The notes beneath the pieces were generated by a model that was not told where the DNA came from, ran no database searches, and saw only the letters and a program-made list of their open reading frames with translations. 64,000 bases of DNA from Rhodanobacter sp. C05 (GTDB lineage Bacteria; Pseudomonadota; Gammaproteobacteria; Xanthomonadales; Rhodanobacteraceae): the NCBI RefSeq assembly GCF_002001165.1, contig NZ_MUNQ01000026.1:1-64000 (forward strand). The letters are read 5' to 3'. Shown in pieces: positions 42,902 through 50,531 of the stretch (its first letter is position 1; the number at the start of each line of letters is the position of its first letter). Position numbers and translations under genes: made by a program.

Positions 42902-44371
42902 ATGACGCCGAAACCCGCACTGTCGTTCTGGCAGATCTGGAACATGTGCTTCGGCTTTCTCGGCCTCCAGTTCGGCTTTGCGCTGCAGAACGCGAACGTC
43001 AGCCGGATATTCCAGACGCTGGGCGCGAACGTGAACGACATCCCGGCGCTATGGATCGCCGCGCCATTGACCGGGCTGATCGTGCAACCGATCATCGGCC
43101 ACTACTCCGATCGCACCTGGAACCGGCTGGGCCGGCGCCGGCCGTACTTCCTGCTCGGCGCGGTGTTCGCCTCGCTGGCGCTGCTGTGGATGCCGAACGC
43201 ACCGATGCTGTGGGTGGCCGCCGGCCTGCTGTGGATCCTGGATGCGTCGATCAACGTGTCGATGGAGCCGTTCCGTGCCTTCGTCGGCGATCAACTGCCC
43301 ACGCAGCAACGACCTGCCGGTTATGCGATGCAGAGTTTCTTCATCGGTGCTGGCGCGGTGATCGCCTCCATGTTGCCGTGGATCCTGGCGCAGTTCGGTG
43401 TGGCCAACGTGGCGACGGACGGAGGCATCCCCGATACGGTGAAGTACGCGTTCTACGCCGGTGGCGCGGTGCTGCTTGGCGCGGTGCTCTGGACCATCCT
43501 GACCACGCGCGAATACCCGCCCGCGCAGTTGCAATCGTTCACCGACAACGTGGCAGATGAACCGGCCGTGGATGCATCGCGCGCCTGGCGGCCGGGCGTG
43601 CTGCTGCTGCTGGTCGGTATCGCGGTGCTGCTCGCGATCAGGCATTTCACGCTGGAGAAAGAGGTCTACCTGCTGGCCGGCGGCCTGATCGTGTTCGGCC
43701 TGCTGTTCGCATGGCTGAGTCGCACCCGCAGCCACCGCATGTTGCGCGAAGTGATGGGCGACCTCTATGGCATGCCGGCTTCGATGCGGCGGCTGGCCTG
43801 GGTGCAGCTGTTCTCCTGGTTCGCGCTGTTCGCGATGTGGATCTACACCACCTCGGGCGTGACACAGACGATCTACGGCACCATCGATACCGGCTCGTCC
43901 GCCTACAACGAGGGTGCCAACTGGGTCGGCGTGCTGTTCGCCGCGTATAACGGTTTTGCCGCACTGGCCGCGGTGCTTATCCCGCTGATGGTGCGTCGAT
44001 GGGGCCTGCGCATCAGCCATGTGGTGAACCTGTGTCTTGGGGGTGCTGGTCTGCTGTCCTTCCTGTACATCCGCGATCCACACTGGCTGCTCGCCTCGAT
44101 GGTCGGCGTCGGCTTTGCGTGGGCCTCGATCCTGTCGCTGCCTTATGCGTTGCTGTCGGACAACCTGCCCACGGCGAAGATGGGCGTCTACATGGGCATC
44201 TTCAATTTCTTCATCGTGATCCCGCAACTGCTCGCCGCCAGCGTGCTCGGCCTGCTGCTGCGGCTGTGCTTCCACAACCAGCCGATCTGGGCACTCGGCC
44301 TGGGCGGCGCCAGCCTGCTCATCGCGGGCCTGTGCACGCTGCGCGTGCCCGAACCCGAGGCTAGCGTGTAA
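42902..44371 (+). CDS. MFS sugar transporter, SLC45/GPH-like
   Basis: 489 residues with 12 predicted membrane helices. Signatures: WQIWNMCFGFLGLQFGFALQ at the N-terminus, GHYSDRTWNRLGRRRPYF in the helix 2-3 loop (the MFS motif A region), and SMEPFRAFVGDQLP after helix 4. These match the proton-coupled disaccharide carriers related to SLC45 and to the maltose transporter of Caulobacter. It should move maltose, sucrose or similar sugars across the inner membrane. A GH13 gene follows after 37 bp; both probably form one operon under operator 4. Start chosen for AAGGATAG upstream and the ATGA junction. Confidence 0.88.
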   Translation: MTPKPALSFWQIWNMCFGFLGLQFGFALQNANVSRIFQTLGANVNDIPALWIAAPLTGLIVQPIIGHYSDRTWNRLGRRRPYFLLGAVFASLALLWMPNAPMLWVAAGLLWILDASINVSMEPFRAFVGDQLPTQQRPAGYAMQSFFIGAGAVIASMLPWILAQFGVANVATDGGIPDTVKYAFYAGGAVLLGAVLWTILTTREYPPAQLQSFTDNVADEPAVDASRAWRPGVLLLLVGIAVLLAIRHFTLEKEVYLLAGGLIVFGLLFAWLSRTRSHRMLREVMGDLYGMPASMRRLAWVQLFSWFALFAMWIYTTSGVTQTIYGTIDTGSSAYNEGANWVGVLFAAYNGFAALAAVLIPLMVRRWGLRISHVVNLCLGGAGLLSFLYIRDPHWLLASMVGVGFAWASILSLPYALLSDNLPTAKMGVYMGIFNFFIVIPQLLAASVLGLLLRLCFHNQPIWALGLGGASLLIAGLCTLRVPEPEASV

Positions 44372-44408
44372 CTGACACACCCGCGCCCCGCTCCATAGAG
44401 CCCCAACC

Positions 44409-46097
44409 ATGCCCAAGCTGCACCTGCTTCCCGTCCTCGTCGCCACTCTCGCCTGCAGCCTCGTGCACGCGGCCACACCAACCAAGACACCCGAGTTCGT
44501 TGGCACCGACGAGCCGTTCGCATCCAACGCGATCTACTTCGTGATGACCGACCGCTTCGTCAACGGCGATCCGTCCAACGATCAGCGCCATCAGGGCGGC
44601 GCGCATCCCACCTTCGATATTCCGGTAGCGGGCGCACCCAAGGGCCAGAGCGACAACATCGGCTACCTCGGCGGCGACTTCAAGGGCGTGCTGGACAACG
44701 CCGGCTATATCCGCAGCATGGGCTTCGGCGCGGTGTGGATCACCCCGATCGTGCAGAACCCGGACGAGGCGTTCACCGGCGGCGACCCGGTGAGCTGGGG
44801 CTCGAAGTTCACCGACCGCGGCAAGACCGGCTTCCACGGCTACTGGGGCGTCAACTTCTACAAGCTCGACCCGCACCTGCCCAGCAAGAACCTCGACTTC
44901 GCCCAGTTCACCGCAGCGATGCACGCGCAGGGGCTGAAGGTGGTGCAGGACATCGTCGCCAATCACGGCTCGCCCGCCTTCAGCATGCCGAAGGCGCAGC
45001 CGATGTTCGGCCAGATTTACGACAAGGACGGCAAGCTGATCGCCGACGAGCAGAACCTGCGACCGGACCAGCTCGACCCCGTGCGCAATCCGCTGCATCG
45101 CTTCTATCACGCGTACGAGGATCTGGCCCAGCTCTCCAACAACGACGACGAGAATCCGGCCGTGCTGGACTACTTCGTCGGTGCGTATCTGCAATGGGCC
45201 GCCGAAGGTGCCGACGCTTTCCGCATCGACACCATCAGCCACATGCCCACCGCGTTCTGGAAACAGTTCGCCGCACGCATCCGCGCGAAGCATCCGGGCT
45301 TCTTCATGTTCGGCGAGGCGTTCGACTACAGCCCCGACAACATCGGCCAGTACACCTGGGCGAAGAGCGGCGGCATCAGCGTGCTCGACTTCCCGCTGCG
45401 CGGGCGCGTCGCCGACGTATTCGAACATCCCGGCAGCGACTACGCCCACCTGCTCGACCGCCTCTACCTCACCAACGGCCCCTACGCGAACCCGTACGAC
45501 CTGGTCACCTTCTACGACAACCACGACATGGCGCGACTCAACGCCAGCGACAACGGCTTCATTGACGCCAACAACTGGCTGTTCACCGCGCGCGGCATTC
45601 CGGCCATCTACTACGGCTCGGAAACCGGCTTCGAGCGCGGCAAGGCCGAGCATGAAGGCAACCGCAACTACTACGGTCAGCAGCGCATCGACGACGCGTC
45701 AAAGAGTCCGATCTACGAACATCTCAAGCGCATCGCGCAACTGCGCGAGCACACGCCCGCTCTGCAACGCGGCCTGATGCTGCCGCTGCGCTTCGCCGGG
45801 GATCAGGCTGCGTTCTATCGCGTCTATCAGAAAGGCGAGGTGCACCAGATTGCGCTGGTGCTGCTCAACAAGGGCGACCAGTCGGCCGACTTCACCATCA
45901 GCGACGACTTGCAGCCGGGTCATTGGAAAGCTGCCGTCGGTGACAGCTCGATCGAGGTAGCCAATGGCGGCCATCTGCACGCCAGCGTCGGCGCACACGA
46001 CGTACAGGTCTATCTGTTTGATGCAGCCATCACCCGTACCGATCTTGTTGCTGAGCTGACGCGACTGGTGCAGGAACGCGGACATCCAGCCAACTAA
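44409..46097 (+). CDS. exported GH13 alpha-amylase/cyclomaltodextrinase-like enzyme
   Basis: 562 residues with a signal peptide (LHLLPVLVATLACSLVHA). The N-terminal region FASNAIYFVMTDRFVNGDPSN and the long first loop (GGDFKGVLDNAGYI, VWITPIVQNP) match GH13_19-type periplasmic amylases. Catalytic residues: DAFRIDTISHM (Asp), FFMFGEAFDY (Glu) and FYDNHDMARL (Asp). The C-terminal beta domain is short. It would break maltodextrins to small sugars for the adjacent MFS carrier. It is the third GH13 in the island and the only one with its own transporter. The coding end (46097) is about 150 bp from the first attC core of the second array. Confidence 0.9.
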   Translation: MPKLHLLPVLVATLACSLVHAATPTKTPEFVGTDEPFASNAIYFVMTDRFVNGDPSNDQRHQGGAHPTFDIPVAGAPKGQSDNIGYLGGDFKGVLDNAGYIRSMGFGAVWITPIVQNPDEAFTGGDPVSWGSKFTDRGKTGFHGYWGVNFYKLDPHLPSKNLDFAQFTAAMHAQGLKVVQDIVANHGSPAFSMPKAQPMFGQIYDKDGKLIADEQNLRPDQLDPVRNPLHRFYHAYEDLAQLSNNDDENPAVLDYFVGAYLQWAAEGADAFRIDTISHMPTAFWKQFAARIRAKHPGFFMFGEAFDYSPDNIGQYTWAKSGGISVLDFPLRGRVADVFEHPGSDYAHLLDRLYLTNGPYANPYDLVTFYDNHDMARLNASDNGFIDANNWLFTARGIPAIYYGSETGFERGKAEHEGNRNYYGQQRIDDASKSPIYEHLKRIAQLREHTPALQRGLMLPLRFAGDQAAFYRVYQKGEVHQIALVLLNKGDQSADFTISDDLQPGHWKAAVGDSSIEVANGGHLHASVGAHDVQVYLFDAAITRTDLVAELTRLVQERGHPAN

Positions 46098-46224
46098 ACC
46101 ACTCGACTCAACATGGCCAGATTAGGTTGCAGGATTGGGCTGCGCCCTGCGACCCAAGCTGTTTATCTTCATGGGCCGACGTCTTGCAAACAGAGCACAT
46201 CGCACGGGATAGGCTGCAGGGATT

Positions 46225-46257
46225 AGACTGCAATTTGAAATCTGCTTAGCGTTAGGC
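46225..46257 (+). repeat. remnant attC edge, left boundary of the second cassette array
   Basis: A core GTTAGGC at 46251-46257, preceded by TGCTTAGC as in long-class attC sites, opens the cassette containing the next gene. The partner half to the left is not recognisable, so this is a decayed site or a breakpoint. Confidence 0.5.
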
Positions 46258-46283
46258 CGTCAAAACCAACAGCGGAGGCTGCG

Positions 46284-46691
46284 GTGAGATCTATCGTTTT
46301 CATATTTCTATTTCTTGCTTCGGGCGCGGCGCATGCTCTGGGTCCAGATGAAATGGAGTTTGTCGGAAAGCTAGGCCGCGACCACTTAGTGCTTGAGTTC
46401 AAAGCGGATCCCCACATTTATGGGGCAATCAACTCAAAGCTCGCGCACTGTGTCGCAGACGGAACAGTCATCGAATGTCGTCGTCAGGAAGGCGAGGTCA
46501 TATATTCTCAAGGAGTACGGAACTCACGGCAGTTCTTCGCGGCTCGCGCTCTGTACAGAGAAATCTATCCAAAGCAAAAGGTCGGTGTGTGGTACGAAAA
46601 AGGCGCCTACAATGACACGTTTTTTGTGTGTGCAAAGGGGTGCTCAAGCTCCGTCCCGGAGCTATTCATTCAAGTTACCCACGGTGATTAA
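46284..46691 (+). CDS. hypothetical exported cassette protein, 135 aa
   Basis: GTG start with GGAGG 8 bp upstream and a signal peptide (SIVFIFLFLASGAAHA). The mature part has four cysteines (HCVADGTVIECRR and FFVCAKGCSS) that could form two disulphides. No family recognised. Base composition is visibly less GC-rich than the sugar genes next to it, in line with capture as a cassette. It lies between attC cores on the plus strand. Confidence 0.65.
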   Translation: MRSIVFIFLFLASGAAHALGPDEMEFVGKLGRDHLVLEFKADPHIYGAINSKLAHCVADGTVIECRRQEGEVIYSQGVRNSRQFFAARALYREIYPKQKVGVWYEKGAYNDTFFVCAKGCSSSVPELFIQVTHGD

Positions 46692-46768
46692 TTTTTTGTA
46701 GGTCTACTAGTCACTGGTTCCCCATTCGGGCCCGTCAAGAGAAGCGCTCTCGTCGCGCAGCGTCACGG

Positions 46769-46863
46769 TCTGACTATGCGCTCAAGCGGACCGTGCGGGA
46801 GGAAGTTTCCGGTGCAATCATGCGTTGCGGCCCGCACGGCCGCTTAGCTTAGGCGTTAGGCGT
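46769..46863 (+). repeat. attC site (long class)
   Basis: Begins TCTGACTATGCGCTCAAGCGGACC and ends with GGCCGCTTAGCTTAGGCGTTAGGC (each given here only as edge segments). It matches the complement of 1513-1604, so the two arrays share this attC class. The left core is degenerate (TGAC for TAAC). Confidence 0.75.
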
Positions 46864-46944
46864 CACCTCGAGAACGCGGTCCGCGCATAGGTTTACCCTT
46901 AGCAGGACCTGTCAGGTTCTTCATTTTTCTGAAAAGGAGACACC

Positions 46945-47313
46945 ATGAACACGATTGAGATCGCGACCAAGCTGGTGGAACTATGCAAGCAAGGAAAGAA
47001 CAGCGAGGCGAAGGCCCTGTACGCTGCTGATGCAGTGAGCGTAGAAGCATTCGCACCACCTGGCGGGCAACAAGAAGCGAGGGGGCTTGCAGCAATTCAG
47101 GCAAAAGGTGAATGGTGGAGCGCCAATCACGAGATCCACTCTGCCTCTGTAACCGGTCCTTGGCCGCACGGCGACAGATTCATCGTCGGGTTCCAATACG
47201 ACGTGACGAACAAGCCCTCCGGGCAACGAATGAAGATGGACGAGGTTGGTCTGTTTACCGTAAAGAACGGAAAGATAATACGAGAGGAATTTTTCTACGC
47301 AGGTGGTGCGTAA
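46945..47313 (+). CDS. SnoaL/NTF2-like protein, cassette-borne
   Basis: 122 residues of the NTF2-like cone fold: an N-terminal helix (IEIATKLVELCKQGKNSEA), ALYAADAVSVEA, a middle helix ARGLAAIQAKGEWWSAN, and closing strands MKMDEVGLFTVKNGKIIREE. This is the nuclear-transport-factor-2/SnoaL-like pattern found in many small proteins of unknown role, including cassette proteins. The ribosome site AAAAGGAG is strong. About 80 bp separates it from the attC core, so it may carry its own promoter. Confidence 0.8.
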   Translation: MNTIEIATKLVELCKQGKNSEAKALYAADAVSVEAFAPPGGQQEARGLAAIQAKGEWWSANHEIHSASVTGPWPHGDRFIVGFQYDVTNKPSGQRMKMDEVGLFTVKNGKIIREEFFYAGGA

Positions 47314-47352
47314 GACACGAGCCTAGCTAGGCTGGTGCAAGTTCGTCGAGTA

Positions 47353-47410
47353 CCGCCTAATCCTTCCATTGAGCGGACTGGCCATTCGCTCATCTCAAAT
47401 GTTGGGCCTT
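47353..47410 (+). repeat. attC site (short, diverged)
   Basis: CGCCTAAT at the left and TGTTGGGC at the right, with pairing arms CATTGAGCG and CGCTCATCTCAAATG containing a bulge. It fits attC structure but little sequence is shared with the other short sites. Confidence 0.5.
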
Positions 47411-47412
47411 GC

Positions 47413-47745
47413 ATGAAACTTGCGGATGTTCGTCGTTTTGCGCTCGGGCTTCCTGACGTTACCGAGGAGCCTCATCACGAGTACTCCTCGTTCCGCGTGC
47501 AAGGCAAAATCTTTGTTACAGTCCCCCCGCACGGCGAACACATTCACGTCTTCGTCAACGAAACTTCTCGCGAGCACGCGCTTGCGCTATTTCCGCAATT
47601 CATCGAAAAGCTTTTGTGGGGCGGCAAGGTTCGAGGTATTCGCATCCAGCTTGCTGCTGCTACACCTGACGCGGTCAGGACCTTGGTTCGCTCCGCGTGG
47701 ATAAACAAGGCACCCCCCTCGCTCACGCAGCGTGGCGAAGCCTGA
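47413..47745 (+). CDS. MmcQ/YjbR-like protein, cassette-borne
   Basis: 110 residues with the MmcQ/YjbR fold pattern: a start of type (M)KLADVRRFALGLPDVTEEPH, then FRVQGKIFVTVPPHGEHIHV and a C-terminal TLVRSAWINKAPP. These are small DNA-binding-like proteins of unknown function, frequent in cassettes and mobile DNA. The ATG at 47413 follows the attC core by only a few bases; an in-frame start at 47335 would run through the attC and is rejected. Confidence 0.8.
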   Translation: MKLADVRRFALGLPDVTEEPHHEYSSFRVQGKIFVTVPPHGEHIHVFVNETSREHALALFPQFIEKLLWGGKVRGIRIQLAAATPDAVRTLVRSAWINKAPPSLTQRGEA

Positions 47746-47796
47746 CTACTCATCCGAGAGGACGGCTACGCCGCCGCTTGACTCAAGCGTTAGATG
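47740..47796 (+). repeat. attC site (short class, plus orientation)
   Basis: Starts GCCTGACTACTC, carries the arms GACGGCTACGCCGCCGCTTGACTC, split here as GACGGCTACGCC and GCCGCTTGACTC, and ends GCGTTAGATG. It is the same class as the five sites in the first 3.3 kb, in the opposite orientation. Confidence 0.75.
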
Positions 47797-47847
47797 ATCA
47801 GTGAACCATTAGTAGTCTAGTAACCAAAGATCCGATGGGGATTAGGC

Positions 47848-48099
47848 ATGCAAACAAACTGTAATCACGCCTTTGGGGAATGGATTCAGGCCGGTACTGC
47901 TCGGCACCGTGCATGCAGTCGATGTGGCACGAATGAAAATCAGGTTTCCCTGCCGTGTTCGGACTGCAACGGGACCGGTGCCTGTCCCCGCTGCCACGGT
48001 TCATGTAGCGATTCCTATGGTCGGAGCTGTGACCTTTGTTGCGGGGAGGGCGACTGCCGATACTGCAACGGGAACCGGGTGAGCTGGTACATGCAGTAA
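47848..48099 (+). CDS. small cysteine-rich zinc-ribbon-like protein
   Basis: 83 residues with about 14 cysteines in paired knuckles: CSRCG, CSDCNGTGACPRCHG, CDLCCGEGDCRYCNG. The CxxCxGxGxCxxCxG pattern is that of the DnaJ-type zinc-binding domain, here standing alone without a J domain. The rest is a short N-terminal segment (CNHAFGEWIQAGTARH). It probably binds two zinc ions and a peptide or nucleic acid; function unknown. No clear attC follows it directly: the next recognisable one is at 48403, after a gene remnant. Confidence 0.65.
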   Translation: MQTNCNHAFGEWIQAGTARHRACSRCGTNENQVSLPCSDCNGTGACPRCHGSCSDSYGRSCDLCCGEGDCRYCNGNRVSWYMQ

Positions 48100-48342
48100 G
48101 TCAGCGACGTTCACGACCGGTCAGACGACCAAAACGTGCAACACCATATTGCTTTTGTCGCTCTTGCCTGCACAAGCATCACAAAACGGGGTGCCTCCAA
48201 CGCCTCAGCAGCAAAACACGCCCATTGAAGAAATCACGATGGTGTTATCCGATCATGGTGTGGTCGCAAGCGATCATCATCTGCAAAGCAGATGGGCGTG
48301 AGCTACATACCCGCGTTCAGCCCGCTTCCCCGACGGCATGCT

Positions 48343-48408
48343 GAAAGGGTCGCACGATGGTCGCAACCGTGGATTCCGGATGTTGAGCTGGTCACGTCCA
48401 GCACCTAA
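48343..48408 (+). pseudogene. C-terminal remnant of a GFA-family gene
   Basis: 22 codons reading ERVARWSQPWIPDVELVTSST and a stop, against EKVARWSQLWVPDVELITSGT at the end of the intact gene at 4174-4623. DNA identity is high over about 65 bp. Upstream (48100-48342) I see no rest of the gene, so most of it is deleted. The stop codon lies in the left core of the following attC, as in an intact cassette. Confidence 0.75.
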
Positions 48409-48459
48409 CCATTCGTTCGAGGTGGACGGTTACGCCGCCGCTTGACTCCAACGTTCGGC
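48403..48459 (+). repeat. attC site (short class), last of the second array
   Basis: ACCTAACC at the left, inner arms GGACGGTTACGCCGCC, ending AACGTTCGGC. The right core is mutated (GTTCGGC for GTTAGGC). It marks the right end of the second array, 100 bp before the oxidoreductase gene. Confidence 0.75.
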
Positions 48460-48559
48460 GGAAATCAGCGAGTGAGATACCAGGGCAAGTCGAAGAATGA
48501 TCGAGCAGATGCAACGTGAAGAAGTTGAAGCCGTCGGTAACCAAGGGTTGCCCAAGCAT

Positions 48560-49566
48560 ATGCAGGCATTCGTATTGAAGGCCTACGGTGGCCCTGAATG
48601 CACGAGCCTGACGCAAGTGCCGCTGCCTGAGCCTGCCTCGCGGCAGTTGCTCGTCAGGGTGCGTGCTGCAGGCCTGAACCCGGTGGACTTCAAGACTCGC
48701 CGGGGCGACTTGCGGCCTGTGCAGCGCTATCGACTGCCAGCCGTACTTGGCAATGAACTGGCTGGCGAAGTGGTCGCGTGCGGCGACCAGGTGCAGCGTT
48801 TTCGTGTCGGTGACCGGGTGTTCGCACGCGTCGACAAAAGCGCCATGGGCGCATTCGCCCAGTTCGCAGTCGTCGAGGACGGCCATGCTGCCGTGATGCC
48901 TGCGAGCCTCGATTTCGCGACGGCCGCCGCCATTCCCCTCGCCGGCCTCACCGCGCTGCAAGCTCTGCGCGACGAGCTGCACGTCGCGAGCGGGCAGCGC
49001 ATCTTCATCTCCGGCGGCGCCGGCGGCGTGGGCAGCTTCGCCATACAGATCGCAAAGCACCTTGGCGCCCAGGTGGCGACAACTGCGTCGCCCCGAGGGG
49101 AAGCGCTGGTGCGACAGCTTGGCGCCGACACGGTCGTGGACTACACGAAAGAATCTCCCGAAACAGTTCTTTCGGGATTCGACGGGGCATTTGATCTTGT
49201 CGGCGGCCGTGCGCTTGCGCAAGCGTTTGCCATAGTGCGGCCGGGCGCCACCGTCCTCAGCATCGCCGGGATGCCCGAGCCACAAACGGCATCGAAGGAC
49301 CTGGGACGCGTGCTGGGGTTGCAGGCGTTGTCTGGGTGGCGAGCTTCCCGCTAAGACTCCGCGCCCGCCAGCACGGGGTGCGCTACCGCTACCTCTTCAT
49401 GCACCCGAGCAGCGAGGACTTGTCCGAGCTTGCCCGTCTTGTCGATGCTGGTGCACTCAAGGCAATTGTCGACAGCGCGTATCCCTTCGAGCGAATCGCC
49501 GAGGCGATGTCCAGGCTTGAAGCGGGGCATGCCAAGGGCAAGATTGTCGTCACCATGCCCGGGTAA
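48560..49566 (+). pseudogene. zinc-independent quinone oxidoreductase (MDR family), frameshifted
   Basis: The first frame (to 49354) encodes QAFVLKAYGGPE, the GroES-like domain (NPVDFKTRRGDLR, LGNELAGEVVACG), and the NADPH-binding FISGGAGGVGSFAIQIAKHLGA. It then breaks near 49330. The remaining C-terminus continues in the next frame (RARQHGVRYRYLFMHPSSED to GHAKGKIVVTMPG, ending 49566). One missing base around GCGTTGTCTGGG explains it. Joined, the two parts give a normal length of about 335 residues. It may be a real mutation or a sequence error. ATG at 48560 preferred over 48497. Confidence 0.8.
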
Positions 49567-49585
49567 TCAAAGCGCACTGCGCTCA

Positions 49586-50380
49586 TCAAACCACCGACCG
49601 CACCACCCCACCATCCACACGCACTGCCGCGCCAGTGGTCGCCGAGGCCTGCTCCGAAGCGAGATACACCGCGAGGTTGGCAACTTCCTCGACGGTGGCC
49701 AGCCGCTTGATCAGCGACGACGGGCGATGGGTGGCGATGAAATCGCGTTCGACCTGTTCCAGTGGCACACCCTGCTCCGTCGCAATCTTGCCGAAGAAAT
49801 CGCCGACGCCTTCCGAGCGCGTCGGGCCGGGCAGGATCGCATTGACGGTGACGCCGGTGCCGGCAAGTGATTCGGCAAGGCCGCGCGACACGGCGAGCTG
49901 GGCGGTCTTGGTGGTGCCGTAGTGGACCATCTCGGCGGGAATCTGCACGCCCGATTCGCTGGAGATGAACTGCACGCGGCCCCAACCGCGCTGCGCCATG
50001 CCCTGTGCGTAATGCCGCGCCAGCCGCACGCCACTCATCACGTTGACCTCGAAGAAGTGCAGCCAGTCTGCGTCGGTAATCTCGAAGAACGCCTTCGGCT
50101 CGAAGATGCCGAGGTTGTTGACCAGGATGTCGGTCTGCGGCACCTGCGCGATCAAGTGCTCGGCACCTTCGCGCGTGCCGAGGTCGCCGGCCACGCCGCT
50201 GAGGCGCGCACCGCTGACGTTCTTGGTGATGCTGGCGATGGCTTCGTCCACACGTGCCAGCGTGCGCCCCGTGATGACGACGTGCGCACCCGCCGCAGCG
50301 AGGCCGCTGGCGATCGCCAGGCCGATGCCGGCGGTGGAGCCGGTGACGATCGCGCGGCGCTTGCTCAGGTCGATATGCAT
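49586..50380 (-). CDS. short-chain dehydrogenase/reductase (SDR)
   Basis: 264 residues of the classical SDR family: cofactor motif TGSTAGIGLAIA, the NNLG motif in ILVNNLGIFE, catalytic Ser in VQFISSESGV, and the YxxxK motif in MVHYGTTKTAQLAVSRGLAE. It ends in the typical PGPTRSEG and DGGVVRSVV. It reduces or oxidises an unidentified small alcohol or carbonyl with NAD(P)H. Start at 50380 has GGAGAACC upstream. It converges with the frameshifted oxidoreductase, 19 bp apart. Confidence 0.88.
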   Translation of the reverse strand: MHIDLSKRRAIVTGSTAGIGLAIASGLAAAGAHVVITGRTLARVDEAIASITKNVSGARLSGVAGDLGTREGAEHLIAQVPQTDILVNNLGIFEPKAFFEITDADWLHFFEVNVMSGVRLARHYAQGMAQRGWGRVQFISSESGVQIPAEMVHYGTTKTAQLAVSRGLAESLAGTGVTVNAILPGPTRSEGVGDFFGKIATEQGVPLEQVERDFIATHRPSSLIKRLATVEEVANLAVYLASEQASATTGAAVRVDGGVVRSVV

Positions 50381-50531
50381 GAAGGTTCTCCGGTGAGAAT
50401 GACGACGCGGCGCAAGGCCACTTACTCCAGTGCACTGGATTGAGGGCAGCAAGCCGCTGAATCAAGCCACACAGACGGATGCATGCAATACAGCAATCAT
50501 GGAATGAAGACTGCTGCAGCCCGACGTGCCG

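Noticed and set aside
42572-42920. Minus-strand Cys-rich frames similar to one at 31712-31951
   Set aside because: The similarity is explained by the duplicated promoter DNA read on the other strand; there is no ribosome site or conserved start.
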